Assembly: GCF_039545035.1 (NCBI RefSeq)
Contig: NZ_BAABRO010000011.1
Location: 1-64,000, forward strand
From: Novipirellula caenicola
Lineage (GTDB): Bacteria > Planctomycetota > Planctomycetia > Pirellulales > Pirellulaceae
Direction of reading: 5' to 3'
Length of the DNA stretch: 64,000 bases
The position numbers and the translations under genes were made by a program. The notes beneath the pieces are model-generated. The model worked only from the letters and a program-made list of their open reading frames with translations. It had not been told where the DNA came from and searched no databases. Below are positions 47,798 to 56,475 of this stretch, piece by piece (position 1 is the stretch's first letter; each line of letters begins with the position of its first letter).

Positions 47798-48364
47798 ATG
47801 CCGCACGTCCATTCGCCGCTACGATTGTCTGCGGACCGCAGCGCATTGTGGGTCATTGATCTGCAAGAAAAACTCGTGCCCGTCGTCCCCTCCGGAGACG
47901 CCGTGGTCGAGCAAACGATGCGATTGGTCGAAGCGGCGAAGTTGTTGGACGTGCCGCACGCCGCCACGGTTCAGTACCCCGAGCGGCTCGGCGGTTTGGT
48001 TCCTCCACTGGACAAAGTGTTTGCTTCGCCCGAATCCAAACGAGCCTTTAGCGCTACGGTTTGCCGTGACGCACTCGACGCGTGGGCGAAGCAGTCTCGC
48101 GATCAAATAGTGATCACGGGGATCGAGACGCACGTGTGCGTGTTGCAAACCGTGTTGGATTTGATCGCCGAAGGGTTCCGTCCGTATGTGGTGGCCGAGG
48201 CGGTAGCCGCACGCCATGGTCGCGATCATGAAATCGCGATCGAGCGAATGCAGATGGCCGGTGCGACGATCACCACCGTCGAATCGGTGCTGTTTGAATG
48301 GGTCGGAACCTCGCTGCATCCACAGTTCAAGGCGATTAGCCAACTGGTCAAGAAACAACGTTAG
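47798..48364 (+). CDS. isochorismatase family hydrolase
   Basis: ALWVIDLQEKLVPVV gives the catalytic Asp, and the nucleophile Cys lies in TGIETHVCVLQTVLDLI; a Lys in ASPESKRAFS could complete the triad. The cis-peptide motif GIETHVC resembles YcaC-like and nicotinamidase-related hydrolases. Substrate unknown. It begins three bases after fmdB's stop, so the two are cotranscribed. Confidence 0.9.
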   Translation: MPHVHSPLRLSADRSALWVIDLQEKLVPVVPSGDAVVEQTMRLVEAAKLLDVPHAATVQYPERLGGLVPPLDKVFASPESKRAFSATVCRDALDAWAKQSRDQIVITGIETHVCVLQTVLDLIAEGFRPYVVAEAVAARHGRDHEIAIERMQMAGATITTVESVLFEWVGTSLHPQFKAISQLVKKQR

Positions 48365-48430
48365 TTCGCATCGTGTCGGTGAAACGGATACGATAGGTGA
48401 AAACCGTGCGGCGCGTCGGAGACCTTTTCT

Positions 48431-49546
48431 GTGGATGAAATTCAGCAACCCGCCCCGCGGCGAGTCCATTTTCGCAAGCGGTTCTTTCATCCGTTTCAGC
48501 GGCGGACCAAGGTTGGCTCGGTACCAGGCAAACTGCGATCGAGCAAGAACGCGGCACCGACCAATGTGGAGCGGATCTTTTTTGATCAAACCACGGTGCA
48601 AGAGGATGAGTCCGTCGAGGCTTCATCGCTTGGCGACGTCACCACCGGGACTCAGTGGATCAATGTGGTCGGGTTGGCGGATCACAAGGCCATCGAAGCG
48701 ATTGGCGAGTGCTTTGGGATTCACTCGCTGCTGCTCGAAGACATCATTCACACGCACCAGCGACCCAAGGTCGATACGATCAATAACCGCCTTGTGGTCA
48801 TATTAAGGATGACCGACCAGGAGATTCCACTGTACTTGGAACAGGTCTCGCTGGTGCTCAGCGGTAACACGTTGATCTCATTCCAAGAACGTCCGGGCGA
48901 TTCGTTTGAACCGGTGCGAAGACGGATTCGACAATCACTCGGGCGGGTTCGCGGTCAACCAGCTGACTATTTGATGTATTGCTTGATCGATGCGCTGTTA
49001 GACGCCTATTTCCCGCTGCTCGAACAATACGGGCGGATGTTGGAAAAATTGGAAGATGATGTGACCGATTCTCCAGGACCGCACGAGCAGATGCAGATTC
49101 GTGATGCAAAACGCGAACTCGCCTTCTTGCGAAAAACGGCGTATGGTCATCGCGAGACGTTGCAGCGTTTGATCCAGGAATCGGGCGGGAATTTCAGCGA
49201 GGACACGCGGTTGTTTCTACGCGATTGTTTGGATCACGCCAACCACTTGTTGGACGTGACCGAATCGTTTCGCGAAGTCGTCACCGATCTGCGAGATCTG
49301 TATTTCACCAGTCTCAGCCAACGCACCAACGACGTGATGCGTTTGTTGACGTTGATCTCGACGATCTTCATTCCGATGTCGTTTGTCGCCGGGGTTTACG
49401 GGATGAATTTTGACAGCAGTCGGTCACGCTGGAACATGCCCGAAACACGTTGGGAATGGGGCTATCCGATGGCGCTGACGCTTATGGTTGGGATGGCGAT
49501 GGGGATGTTGTGGGTGTTCTATCGACGCGGATGGTTGCGGCGATAA
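48431..49546 (+). CDS. corA: magnesium/cobalt transporter CorA
   Basis: The long cytoplasmic part (GLADHKAIEAIGECFGIHSLLLEDI) is followed by two membrane segments at the C-terminus with the hallmark YGMNF between them (TFIFIPMSFVAGVYGMNF in outline). The GMN motif forms the selectivity entry for Mg2+ or Co2+. The end YRRGWLRR is basic, as expected. Start is GTG. A second Mg transporter family, MgtE, is encoded near the right end of the window. Confidence 0.95.
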   Translation: MDEIQQPAPRRVHFRKRFFHPFQRRTKVGSVPGKLRSSKNAAPTNVERIFFDQTTVQEDESVEASSLGDVTTGTQWINVVGLADHKAIEAIGECFGIHSLLLEDIIHTHQRPKVDTINNRLVVILRMTDQEIPLYLEQVSLVLSGNTLISFQERPGDSFEPVRRRIRQSLGRVRGQPADYLMYCLIDALLDAYFPLLEQYGRMLEKLEDDVTDSPGPHEQMQIRDAKRELAFLRKTAYGHRETLQRLIQESGGNFSEDTRLFLRDCLDHANHLLDVTESFREVVTDLRDLYFTSLSQRTNDVMRLLTLISTIFIPMSFVAGVYGMNFDSSRSRWNMPETRWEWGYPMALTLMVGMAMGMLWVFYRRGWLRR

Positions 49547-49621
49547 ATCGGTAGCTAACTGCCGGTTGCCACCGCGCGATGCCATCTACAGTCGCCCTAA
49601 TCGGGTGTTCTTTAGAACGGT

Positions 49622-49686
49622 GCGGCGCAAGCCGCCCGGTTGAGATCGAACGATTTTACTCGCCGCAACCGGACGGCTCGCGCCGC
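49622..49686. repeat. long GC-rich inverted repeat between convergent genes
   Basis: 21-base arms at 49622-49642 and 49666-49686 are complementary except at two positions, around a 23-base loop. It lies between the converging corA and DUF1570 genes. It could serve as a bidirectional transcription end or be a dispersed palindromic (REP-like) element. Confidence 0.8.
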
Positions 49687-49723
49687 GGGCGCTACCAAAG
49701 AAAATGGCACGACCGAGTTTGAA

Positions 49724-50812
49724 CTACAGCGATTCCAAGAACCAACTGACGCGTCTGCTGAATTCGTAGGGATTCATGCCAATTACCTCTTCGAAATCGG
49801 CTCGCCGTTCGTCGCGTTGATAGGTGACAAAGGGACGCCGCATCGCGGTGTGCTTCAAGATGGCGGCGAATTCGCGTGGTTGTCGTTCGGCTAGATAGAA
49901 CATCATCGCCCACGCGACTGAGTAGGCATCCATGACGTGGTCTTCGTCGGCGAACATTTCGTCGCCGCTGACGAGATTCATGACGGCTTGAGCGAATTCG
50001 GGGTTGTTCTTGCCCGGATACGATTTTTTCAAGACTTGCAAACTGTCTTCGTTGGCTCGCTGGCGACGCAGCGACGCGGTTGTTGATGTGGTTACCGCCG
50101 CTGGTTCGAACAGTTGTCCAATCCCTTCGGTGATCCATTTCGGAGTGTCGTTCAAACGACTGTGCACCCCGGTGTTGAACGCCGATTGATGGGCCGCTTC
50201 GTGACGCACCGTAGCGATGATCGAGGTCAGATGCCCACCGTCATGCGTCATCACGCGGTTGCTGTTGTTGGAATAGATGCCGGCAACTCGAGAGACATCA
50301 ATCTTCTGTTTTTTGAATTCGTCGTACATTGCGCCGCGATCAGGAAACACGATGGCGACCATCGGGAATCGGCCTTGGCGAACATTGACCCCCCGTTTGC
50401 TCATGTAGGAAACAAAACCGCGGTGCGATTGCTCGAATAATTTTGCCCAGCGGTCGCCTCGCCCGAGTGGCTGGACCACTAAGAAATTCTGGGTCGCAAC
50501 GACTTCAAAATCCTTGCCAAATTCGGCGCGGAGTTGATTGCGTAGCTCGGGTGCGGAAAGCGGTTCGTATTGCCCTTCGAGCGATTTGAATTTTGTCTCG
50601 GGTTGCAGCGGGTCGATCGAATGCAGCCATCCGTCGCGGCCCATGACGACAATTTCGCTTGCGAGTGAAACAAGCGGAATGCCTCGCTGCAGCCGTCCCG
50701 ATTCCGAAAATTCGATCAATCCACTGACTTGGGCGGTTGCCGAATCACAGACAAACGCCGGCATCAGCGAGAGAAACGCAAGGGTTACAACGCGTGTTGG
50801 CGAGCAAGCCAT
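49724..50812 (-). CDS. secreted DUF1570 protein, metallopeptidase-like
   Basis: A signal peptide (VVTLAFLSLMPAFVCDSATA) is followed by a propeller-like small region and then a DUF1570 domain with HEXXH in TVRHEAAHQSAFNTGVHSR, flanked by PKWITEGIGQLFEPAA. This arrangement is that of gluzincin-type peptidases, with the Glu in WITEG as possible third zinc ligand. Substrate unknown; probably periplasmic. The ATG at 50812 follows a TTG in frame at 50815. Confidence 0.84.
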   Translation of the reverse strand: MACSPTRVVTLAFLSLMPAFVCDSATAQVSGLIEFSESGRLQRGIPLVSLASEIVVMGRDGWLHSIDPLQPETKFKSLEGQYEPLSAPELRNQLRAEFGKDFEVVATQNFLVVQPLGRGDRWAKLFEQSHRGFVSYMSKRGVNVRQGRFPMVAIVFPDRGAMYDEFKKQKIDVSRVAGIYSNNSNRVMTHDGGHLTSIIATVRHEAAHQSAFNTGVHSRLNDTPKWITEGIGQLFEPAAVTTSTTASLRRQRANEDSLQVLKKSYPGKNNPEFAQAVMNLVSGDEMFADEDHVMDAYSVAWAMMFYLAERQPREFAAILKHTAMRRPFVTYQRDERRADFEEVIGMNPYEFSRRVSWFLESL

Positions 50813-50933
50813 CAATTCGATCCTGTCAGTACACTGAGGGTAAGCGAGCAGTGCAAAGGTAGGTTAGAATCGAGACGATGCCCACAATCGTCTTGGGGGA
50901 TGCAGGAGCTTCGTTCATTCAACGGTAACGATA

Positions 50934-52229
50934 ATGATGATCAAAACAATCGTGATGGTTCTTCAGCGTGGCGGTCTGGGGATCGTTTTGGCCTTGTCGA
51001 TCTCGTTGCAGGGGCAGTGCCAAGACACGACTAACGATCTGAAGTCGGATGTTCTGCAGTGGGTCGACGAGCTCGATGCTTCGAGTTTGGCCAAACGCAA
51101 AGCCGCTGAGAATGCGTTGATCAAAGCGGGACCCGACGTGCTGCAGTATCTGCCTGAGAACAAGGTAGGGATGTCGATCGAAGCGTCCGAGCGGTTGACG
51201 CGAGTTCGCAAGGCGTTGTTTTCGCTGCGTACGCAAAGCGAGGTGAAATCACTGGGAGTTTCCATCCGCCTAGGGGATGCTGAAACCGTTGGCGAAGCGT
51301 TTGAAGCGATCAGCCGCGACAGCGGAATTGAGTTTGAATTCGACGGGGATGAATCGACGCCGATCCAAGCGGTCGCCACCCCCCTTCCCTTTTGGCATGC
51401 CGTCGACTTGGTTCTTGATCAAGCTGATTTGGACATTAATTTCTACGGCGGAGACCGCGAGACACTGCAAATCGTCCGGCGTGAGCCTGAGCGGCCTTCA
51501 CGCGTCGATTCGGCCGCCTACGCTGGCGTTTATCGGATCGAACCGACCTCGGTGAATTCTCGTCGCGTGTTGAATCGTCCTAAGCTCAGCGCACTGAATA
51601 TCAGTATGGAAATTAGCTGGGAACCCAAAACGACACCGATCGGATTGACCATCCCGATCGCTCAATTGCGAGGCAAACTCGATGACGGTGCAATGCTGAA
51701 ACCTCAAGAGTCCGGCGAGACCATCGACGTTGCCACCAATAGTGAAATTGCCTTCAGCGAATTCTATTTGCCGATGCAGTTGCCTGCGGGCCAGCCACAG
51801 AAAATTGAATCTCTCTCGGGCGTCATCAAAGCCATCCTGCCTGGTAAACGTCAAACGTTCGAGTTGCCTTTGGCTGAACCGGGCAAGGACGTCAAGCTTG
51901 ATGCCATGCAGGTGACGCTCGAACAGGTGCGAAAGAATGGACCGATTCATGAAGTCCGAGTCGGCGTCACGCTGGACGATGCCGGACGCTCACTGGAAAG
52001 TCATCGGCAATGGATCTTTGAAAACAGCGCTTATGTCAAACGCGCCGACGGTTCTCGGGCCGACCATCTTGGTTACGAGGTCTACCGGCAAACCGCCAAC
52101 GGAGTCGGGATCGGATACCTGTTTGATCTTGGCGATTCGGTAGGCGAATCGTTGCTCATTTACGAATCGCCCACCGCGGTGGTGTCTAACGAAGTTTCAT
52201 TTGTTTTGCAGGACATCATGCTGCCATGA
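50934..52229 (+). CDS. secreted protein of unknown function
   Basis: A signal peptide (GGLGIVLALSISLQGQCQD) is followed by a helical region (DASSLAKRKAAENALIKAGPD) and several beta-rich stretches without motifs that I recognise. The ending YLFDLGDSVGESLLIYESP could be a beta-sandwich. Its stop overlaps the start of the next prolyl isomerase gene as ATGA, so the two are translated together and may act together in the envelope, the isomerase perhaps folding this protein. Confidence 0.75.
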   Translation: MMIKTIVMVLQRGGLGIVLALSISLQGQCQDTTNDLKSDVLQWVDELDASSLAKRKAAENALIKAGPDVLQYLPENKVGMSIEASERLTRVRKALFSLRTQSEVKSLGVSIRLGDAETVGEAFEAISRDSGIEFEFDGDESTPIQAVATPLPFWHAVDLVLDQADLDINFYGGDRETLQIVRREPERPSRVDSAAYAGVYRIEPTSVNSRRVLNRPKLSALNISMEISWEPKTTPIGLTIPIAQLRGKLDDGAMLKPQESGETIDVATNSEIAFSEFYLPMQLPAGQPQKIESLSGVIKAILPGKRQTFELPLAEPGKDVKLDAMQVTLEQVRKNGPIHEVRVGVTLDDAGRSLESHRQWIFENSAYVKRADGSRADHLGYEVYRQTANGVGIGYLFDLGDSVGESLLIYESPTAVVSNEVSFVLQDIMLP

Positions 52230-53224
52230 TCAGTTTTCCCAAAATTGCTTACCCGTTTCTCGTTGCACTCGTCGTGGTTTGCCCCGCGACGTTTGCCGAA
52301 GACCCATGGAAGCCGGAGGATCCATTCGCCGCGATCAATGGAGAACCGATTTTTCTTGGCGAGCTCAATTTGGTGCTCGTCCAGCGGGTCGGCGTGGATA
52401 AGTTCAATCGGTTGGACATGCGTGTCAAACAAGCGGCTGCCGCGTTATTGGTGCGTCGTCATCTCGCGCTTCGTGCACTGCATCAACAAGGTGGCGAGGC
52501 GCTAGCGGCAATCGTGGATCGCCAAATGGACGCGTTAGAGAATGAATTGAAGCGACGCGGCAGCGATCTTTCGCAGTATGCAAAGGAACGACTATCTACG
52601 GAGAAAGCAGTGCGTGATGATTTAGATTTCAATATCTCGTGGCGCCAATATCTAAAAAGCCGCTTGACCGAGGCCAACTTGGAACGCTTCTTTGAAAGTC
52701 GCAAAGCAACTTACGGTGGTGGACGTTGGGAAGTATCGCAAATTTTCGTTTCGGTCGACCCCGCGGATTCCGAGGCGGTGCAAAGCGTCCACAACAGCCT
52801 GAGTGAACTCGTTAGCGAAATTCGTGCTGCTGACGACGTCAACCAAGCGTTCGCCGCAGCCGCACGTGACCACAGCGATTCGGTTTCCGCGGGCGATGGC
52901 GGATCGATGGGGTGGGTGGAAAAGGATGGTGATTTGCCGACCAAGGTCATGCAGGCGGTGCGGTCGACGAAACCGAACGAGGTCAGTGATCCGGTGCTCA
53001 GTCCCTTGGGGATGCATGTCGTGTTGGTGCACCAATTCGAGGAAAAACCAATCAAATTCAGCGATTTAAGTGATGTCGCACCGGTGCGACGTGATGCCGC
53101 CAACGCACTGTTGGACTATCTAATCCAAACGCAGCAGGATGCACGAGTGAGTTGGTTGATCAAGTCGCTTGAACCCCCAGCGATGGACGTGACGTCGCCT
53201 GATGCTGCAAGCGTCGGTAATTAG
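52226..53224 (+). CDS. exported PpiC-type peptidyl-prolyl isomerase
   Basis: A signal peptide (AYPFLVALVVVCPATFAED) comes before a SurA-like chaperone region (DPFAAINGEPIFLGELNLVLV) and one parvulin domain (VSQIFVSVDPADSE, AAARDHSDSVSAGDGGSMGWV, LSPLGMHVVLVHQFEEK). It should fold exported proteins. It is smaller than the tandem isomerase at 3620-5428 and coupled to the preceding secreted protein gene. Confidence 0.9.
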   Translation: MISFPKIAYPFLVALVVVCPATFAEDPWKPEDPFAAINGEPIFLGELNLVLVQRVGVDKFNRLDMRVKQAAAALLVRRHLALRALHQQGGEALAAIVDRQMDALENELKRRGSDLSQYAKERLSTEKAVRDDLDFNISWRQYLKSRLTEANLERFFESRKATYGGGRWEVSQIFVSVDPADSEAVQSVHNSLSELVSEIRAADDVNQAFAAAARDHSDSVSAGDGGSMGWVEKDGDLPTKVMQAVRSTKPNEVSDPVLSPLGMHVVLVHQFEEKPIKFSDLSDVAPVRRDAANALLDYLIQTQQDARVSWLIKSLEPPAMDVTSPDAASVGN

Positions 53225-53291
53225 CCTGGTTGAAACAACGGACGTCCGAGATGTCCGCTGAGAATCCTTTCGCCTCGGACCCTATCGATCT

Positions 53292-54614
53292 GTGAATCGT
53301 CCCTCGAACACCTCGCACGAGAAAGCTGATTCGATCGGACGATGGTGGACACGCGTGGAAGCACATGAAATCAAATGTGTCGTGTGGGCGTTTACGTGGT
53401 TCTTTTTTATTCTGCTTAGCTATTTCACGATTCGTCCCATACGCGAGACGATGGGAATCGAAGGGGGAACCGGAAAACTGCCCCATCTGTTTCTGATCAC
53501 GTTTCTGGCCATGCTGGTTGCCGTTCCGGTCTACTCCGCCGTGGTCGCCCGCTTGCCTCGACGCTGGTTAGTGCGCGTGGTGTATCACTTCTTTGCGGGC
53601 TGTCTGTTGCTGTTTTGGAGCCTGTTGCAAGTCGAATCCGAAATCGTTCGCATTTGGACAGCACGTGTCATCTTTATCTATATCAACGTCTTCGCATTAT
53701 TTGCGACAAGCGTATTTTGGAGTGTGTTGGCCGATCTGTTTCGCAGCGACCAAGCGAAGCGGTTGTTTGGACTTATTGCCGCCGGAGGCACGTTGGGGGC
53801 GATCACGGGATCGTTTTTAACTTCGATGTTGGCAACCCGGCTTTCGACCGATTCGCTGTTGCTGATCCCCGCGGTGCTGCTCGAGCTGGGATTGGCGTGT
53901 GCGTGGCGTCTCGAGCTGAGCTCGTATCGATTGGTGGACACCGACGAAGTGGGGACGTCACAGACGACTCGAACGACAGCCATGAATCCAACCGGTGGCG
54001 GACTGTGGACCGGAATCACCGAGGTGTTGAGTTCCGGCTACTTGGCGTCGATCTGCTTGTTTCTGTTTTTGATCCAAGCGTTTGCAACGCAGTTGTATCT
54101 GCAGCAGGCCGATATCGTGAATCACGCGATCGAATCACGCGAGGCGCGAACCGCCTTCTTTGCCAAAATCGACTTGGGGACTCAGCTATTGACGTTGTTG
54201 TTGCAAACTACCGTGGCCGGAGCGATTCTCAGGCGTCTCGGTATCAGCGTGGCGCTGTCGGTGCTGCCACTGATCTACATGTGCGGTTTTGCTGCTTTGG
54301 CAAGCATGCCAACGCTTGGGGTGCTGATGGTGGTCATGGTTTGCACACGCGCCGGAGCCTATGGCATCACCGTACCGTCTCGAGAGGTTTTGTTTACCGT
54401 GGTGAGCCGCGAACAGAAGTACAAATCAAAAAGTTTTATTGATACGGTCGTGCTGCGTGGCGGTGACGCATTGTCGAGTCAATTGTTTGGATCGCTGCAA
54501 AAGCTCGGAGCCAGTCTAGTGGCGATGAATTGGTATGCTGTGCCGTTGACCGCGGTGTGGTTGATGATTGCATGGCGGCTCGGCCGCAGCCAAGAACGAC
54601 GGGCAAAACGTTAG
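53292..54614 (+). CDS. NTP/NDP exchange transporter-like carrier
   Basis: An N-terminal VWAFTWFFFILLSYFTIRPIRETMG and twelve membrane segments with IFIYINVFALFATSVFWSVLAD and RLFGLIAAGGTLGAITGS follow the ATP/ADP translocase (Tlc) family layout of free-living bacteria. In these, the role is often undefined, as opposed to obligate intracellular bacteria where ATP is imported. Start GTG. The distinct DVVLRGGDALSSQ segment near the end is also typical. Confidence 0.82.
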   Translation: MNRPSNTSHEKADSIGRWWTRVEAHEIKCVVWAFTWFFFILLSYFTIRPIRETMGIEGGTGKLPHLFLITFLAMLVAVPVYSAVVARLPRRWLVRVVYHFFAGCLLLFWSLLQVESEIVRIWTARVIFIYINVFALFATSVFWSVLADLFRSDQAKRLFGLIAAGGTLGAITGSFLTSMLATRLSTDSLLLIPAVLLELGLACAWRLELSSYRLVDTDEVGTSQTTRTTAMNPTGGGLWTGITEVLSSGYLASICLFLFLIQAFATQLYLQQADIVNHAIESREARTAFFAKIDLGTQLLTLLLQTTVAGAILRRLGISVALSVLPLIYMCGFAALASMPTLGVLMVVMVCTRAGAYGITVPSREVLFTVVSREQKYKSKSFIDTVVLRGGDALSSQLFGSLQKLGASLVAMNWYAVPLTAVWLMIAWRLGRSQERRAKR

Positions 54615-54706
54615 AATGTCAAACGATGGGACGTTGGCCAAAGTCGATTTCCCTGCGAACCGTAATCGCCCCATTGATTCGGAATAGGTGGGAAGCTTTG
54701 CCTAGA

Positions 54707-55156
54707 TCAAAGTGGAAACTCTTCCGAGGTCCCAACGATTTCGATATCCTTGTCGGCCACGAAGATTTCGAGCAAATCTTCGTGCAGTTGATGAGTCCAC
54801 GGCGCGGTGTCGATAAAACGCATCTTCTTCCAACTCCAATTACGCAGCCCGCTGGTTCCTTCGGTACAAGCAAAATCGGTAGGCTGATGATCTTTGCTTT
54901 CGTTTTCTGCGAGATTCGCTGAATAGATGCAGACGCCAAATTTGAAAGGGACGGGTTGGTTGGGCCCCGATTTGATTTCGACCCACCACCCCCAATCTTC
55001 GCAGCACACAAAGGGGGTCTGGTAATCGCGATCGGCCAATTTGTGTTGTAAGTATTCCGCTAACGCTTTGCCATACATCCCTTCGTTAGCGAGTTCTTCT
55101 TGTTCACCCGGAAGGATCGGAAATTTGTTCGAGCGGATATGGATAAAACGGTTCAT
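54707..55156 (-). CDS. hypothetical protein
   Basis: A 149-residue cytoplasmic protein without recognisable domain. Aromatic-rich stretches such as FVCCEDWGWWVEIKSG and LRNWSWKKMRF, and an acidic end, give it the look of a soluble alpha/beta protein. No signal peptide or membrane segment. The ATG start fits. Neighbouring minus-strand gene at 55189 is 33 bases upstream, possibly in one transcript. Confidence 0.65.
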   Translation of the reverse strand: MNRFIHIRSNKFPILPGEQEELANEGMYGKALAEYLQHKLADRDYQTPFVCCEDWGWWVEIKSGPNQPVPFKFGVCIYSANLAENESKDHQPTDFACTEGTSGLRNWSWKKMRFIDTAPWTHQLHEDLLEIFVADKDIEIVGTSEEFPL

Positions 55157-55188
55157 GCGGGACTACAGCCCATTGAAAGTTGCCGATT

Positions 55189-55545
55189 TCATTCGGTCTC
55201 GGTCGTCTCGGTTTCGAGCGGCCGTTTTGCCAACCAATACCGACGTGTTTGCTTTGTCAAAACTGCAATCACCAACAACAGCCACAGCAACGATCCAAGC
55301 AACACCAACCCCGGGGCAGCTTGATTCGCTGCTTCGCCACTAAGGAAAGCAAACACGGTGCCGATCAATGTCGCTGCGGACATCAGTGCCATGGGGGCAA
55401 AGATCAGCCATACGCCCGTCAAGATCAGCAGCGAAGGTTTCGCGGATGCCAACGCGCTGTATTTTGGAACAAAATTATCGTGCCACACGTCTTGATTAAG
55501 ACGTTCTGACAGAGGGACGTAACGTTCTTGTTCTTTTGCTGACAT
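55189..55545 (-). CDS. small membrane protein, unknown
   Basis: A 118-residue protein with a polar N-terminus (SAKEQERYVPLSERLNQDVW) and two membrane segments (SLLILTGVWLIFAPMALM and GLVLLGSLLWLLLVIAVL). No family recognised. ATG at 55545, one codon inside the longer frame. It lies upstream of the hypothetical gene at 54707 on the same strand. Confidence 0.7.
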   Translation of the reverse strand: MSAKEQERYVPLSERLNQDVWHDNFVPKYSALASAKPSLLILTGVWLIFAPMALMSAATLIGTVFAFLSGEAANQAAPGLVLLGSLLWLLLVIAVLTKQTRRYWLAKRPLETETTETE

Positions 55546-55548
55546 CAA

Positions 55549-56017
55549 CTACTTCCACGACGTATGGAAAAATAGAGACTCATGCTGCGAGCATCTGTTT
55601 GAATCGAGGGATTCTACCCCTGCCATTGTATGGGTACTCGAAAAAAGGTTCCAGTGCGAATGGATGTGGATCAAGTGGGCGTTTGGCATCGCGAATGATA
55701 CGAGCCTCGGCGCGTCAACGCCGGTTGCCTTCGACACCAAACAGCGACACCAAACAGCGAGATCACACGAGTCGTGAGCGAATCACTCCAGGGAGCGAAA
55801 TGTTCAGTGGAGTTGAACATGAGGCCGTAAATACGTCCATTTAAAGTTATTGCGGCTACAAAGTTGATCGAAAGATTGATGTGGCACATCGCTTGCTTTG
55901 GTGTTTGCGGTGGGTGATGAATAGGACTATCACCCGACTTGCAAATCGCTCTTCGCGACCGCGAATGCGATTCACACGCGAATCGCACATTTCACTGAAA
56001 CCAAGCCCTACTAAACG
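55549..56017. other. intergenic region upstream of rnk
   Basis: About 470 bases. A sigma-54 consensus promoter lies at 55882-55897 and otherwise I see no gene. Minus-strand frames in this region (55549-55740, 55671-55988, 55856-56122) show no protein features. Confidence 0.6.
55882..55897 (+). promoter_or_regulatory. sigma-54 (RpoN) promoter of rnk
   Basis: TGGCAC (55882-55887), five bases, TTGCT (55893-55897): a second perfect consensus match in the window. GG and GC are ten bases apart. Predicted start near 55908, with a 110-base leader before rnk. Confidence 0.72.
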
Positions 56018-56440
56018 ATGATGAACCCTCCGACTCTTGCTGTGACTCGTTCCGATGCACTGAGGTTGAAAACGCTGCTCAATAGCGAATTTGTGATCGC
56101 AATTGGGGGCGAACGCACGCATCTGAGCGAATTTAAGGACCGGCTAGAACGAGCCATGGTGCTGGAATCGCAAGACATCATGTCGGACGTGATCACGATG
56201 AATTCGACCGTGCGGATGCTGGACTTGGATCTGAACGAGTCCGAAACTTACACGCTTGTTTATCCCGAAGAAGCCTGTATCTCTGAAGGGAAACTCTCGA
56301 TTCTTTCTCCCTTGGGGACAATGATTTTCGGATGTCGTGTAGGCGAAGATGTGACATGTCGTGTGCCGGGACGCGTCAATCGAAAACGGATCGAAAAGAT
56401 CACGTTTCAGCCGGAACGCGTCGGTGCCTTTAATTTGTAA
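56018..56440 (+). CDS. rnk: Rnk-type GreA/GreB family regulator
   Basis: The body follows Rnk: MSDVITMNSTVRMLDLDLNES, TLVYPEEACISEGKLSILSPLGT and GCRVGEDVTCRVPG, the C-terminal FKBP-like domain of the GreA/GreB family. The N-terminal coiled coil is short, as in Rnk, so transcript cleavage is not expected. Rnk-type proteins bind RNA polymerase and influence nucleoside diphosphate kinase levels. A sigma-54 promoter lies upstream. A second ATG follows at once (56021). Confidence 0.88.
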   Translation: MMNPPTLAVTRSDALRLKTLLNSEFVIAIGGERTHLSEFKDRLERAMVLESQDIMSDVITMNSTVRMLDLDLNESETYTLVYPEEACISEGKLSILSPLGTMIFGCRVGEDVTCRVPGRVNRKRIEKITFQPERVGAFNL

Positions 56441-56475
56441 CGCCAGTTTTTCGCGTCAGTTTGTTTGCGCGAACG

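Noticed and set aside
53615-54442. 275-codon alternative frame inside the translocase-like gene
   Set aside because: Overlaps the membrane protein frame on the same strand and has the Arg/His/Ala look of a shifted frame.
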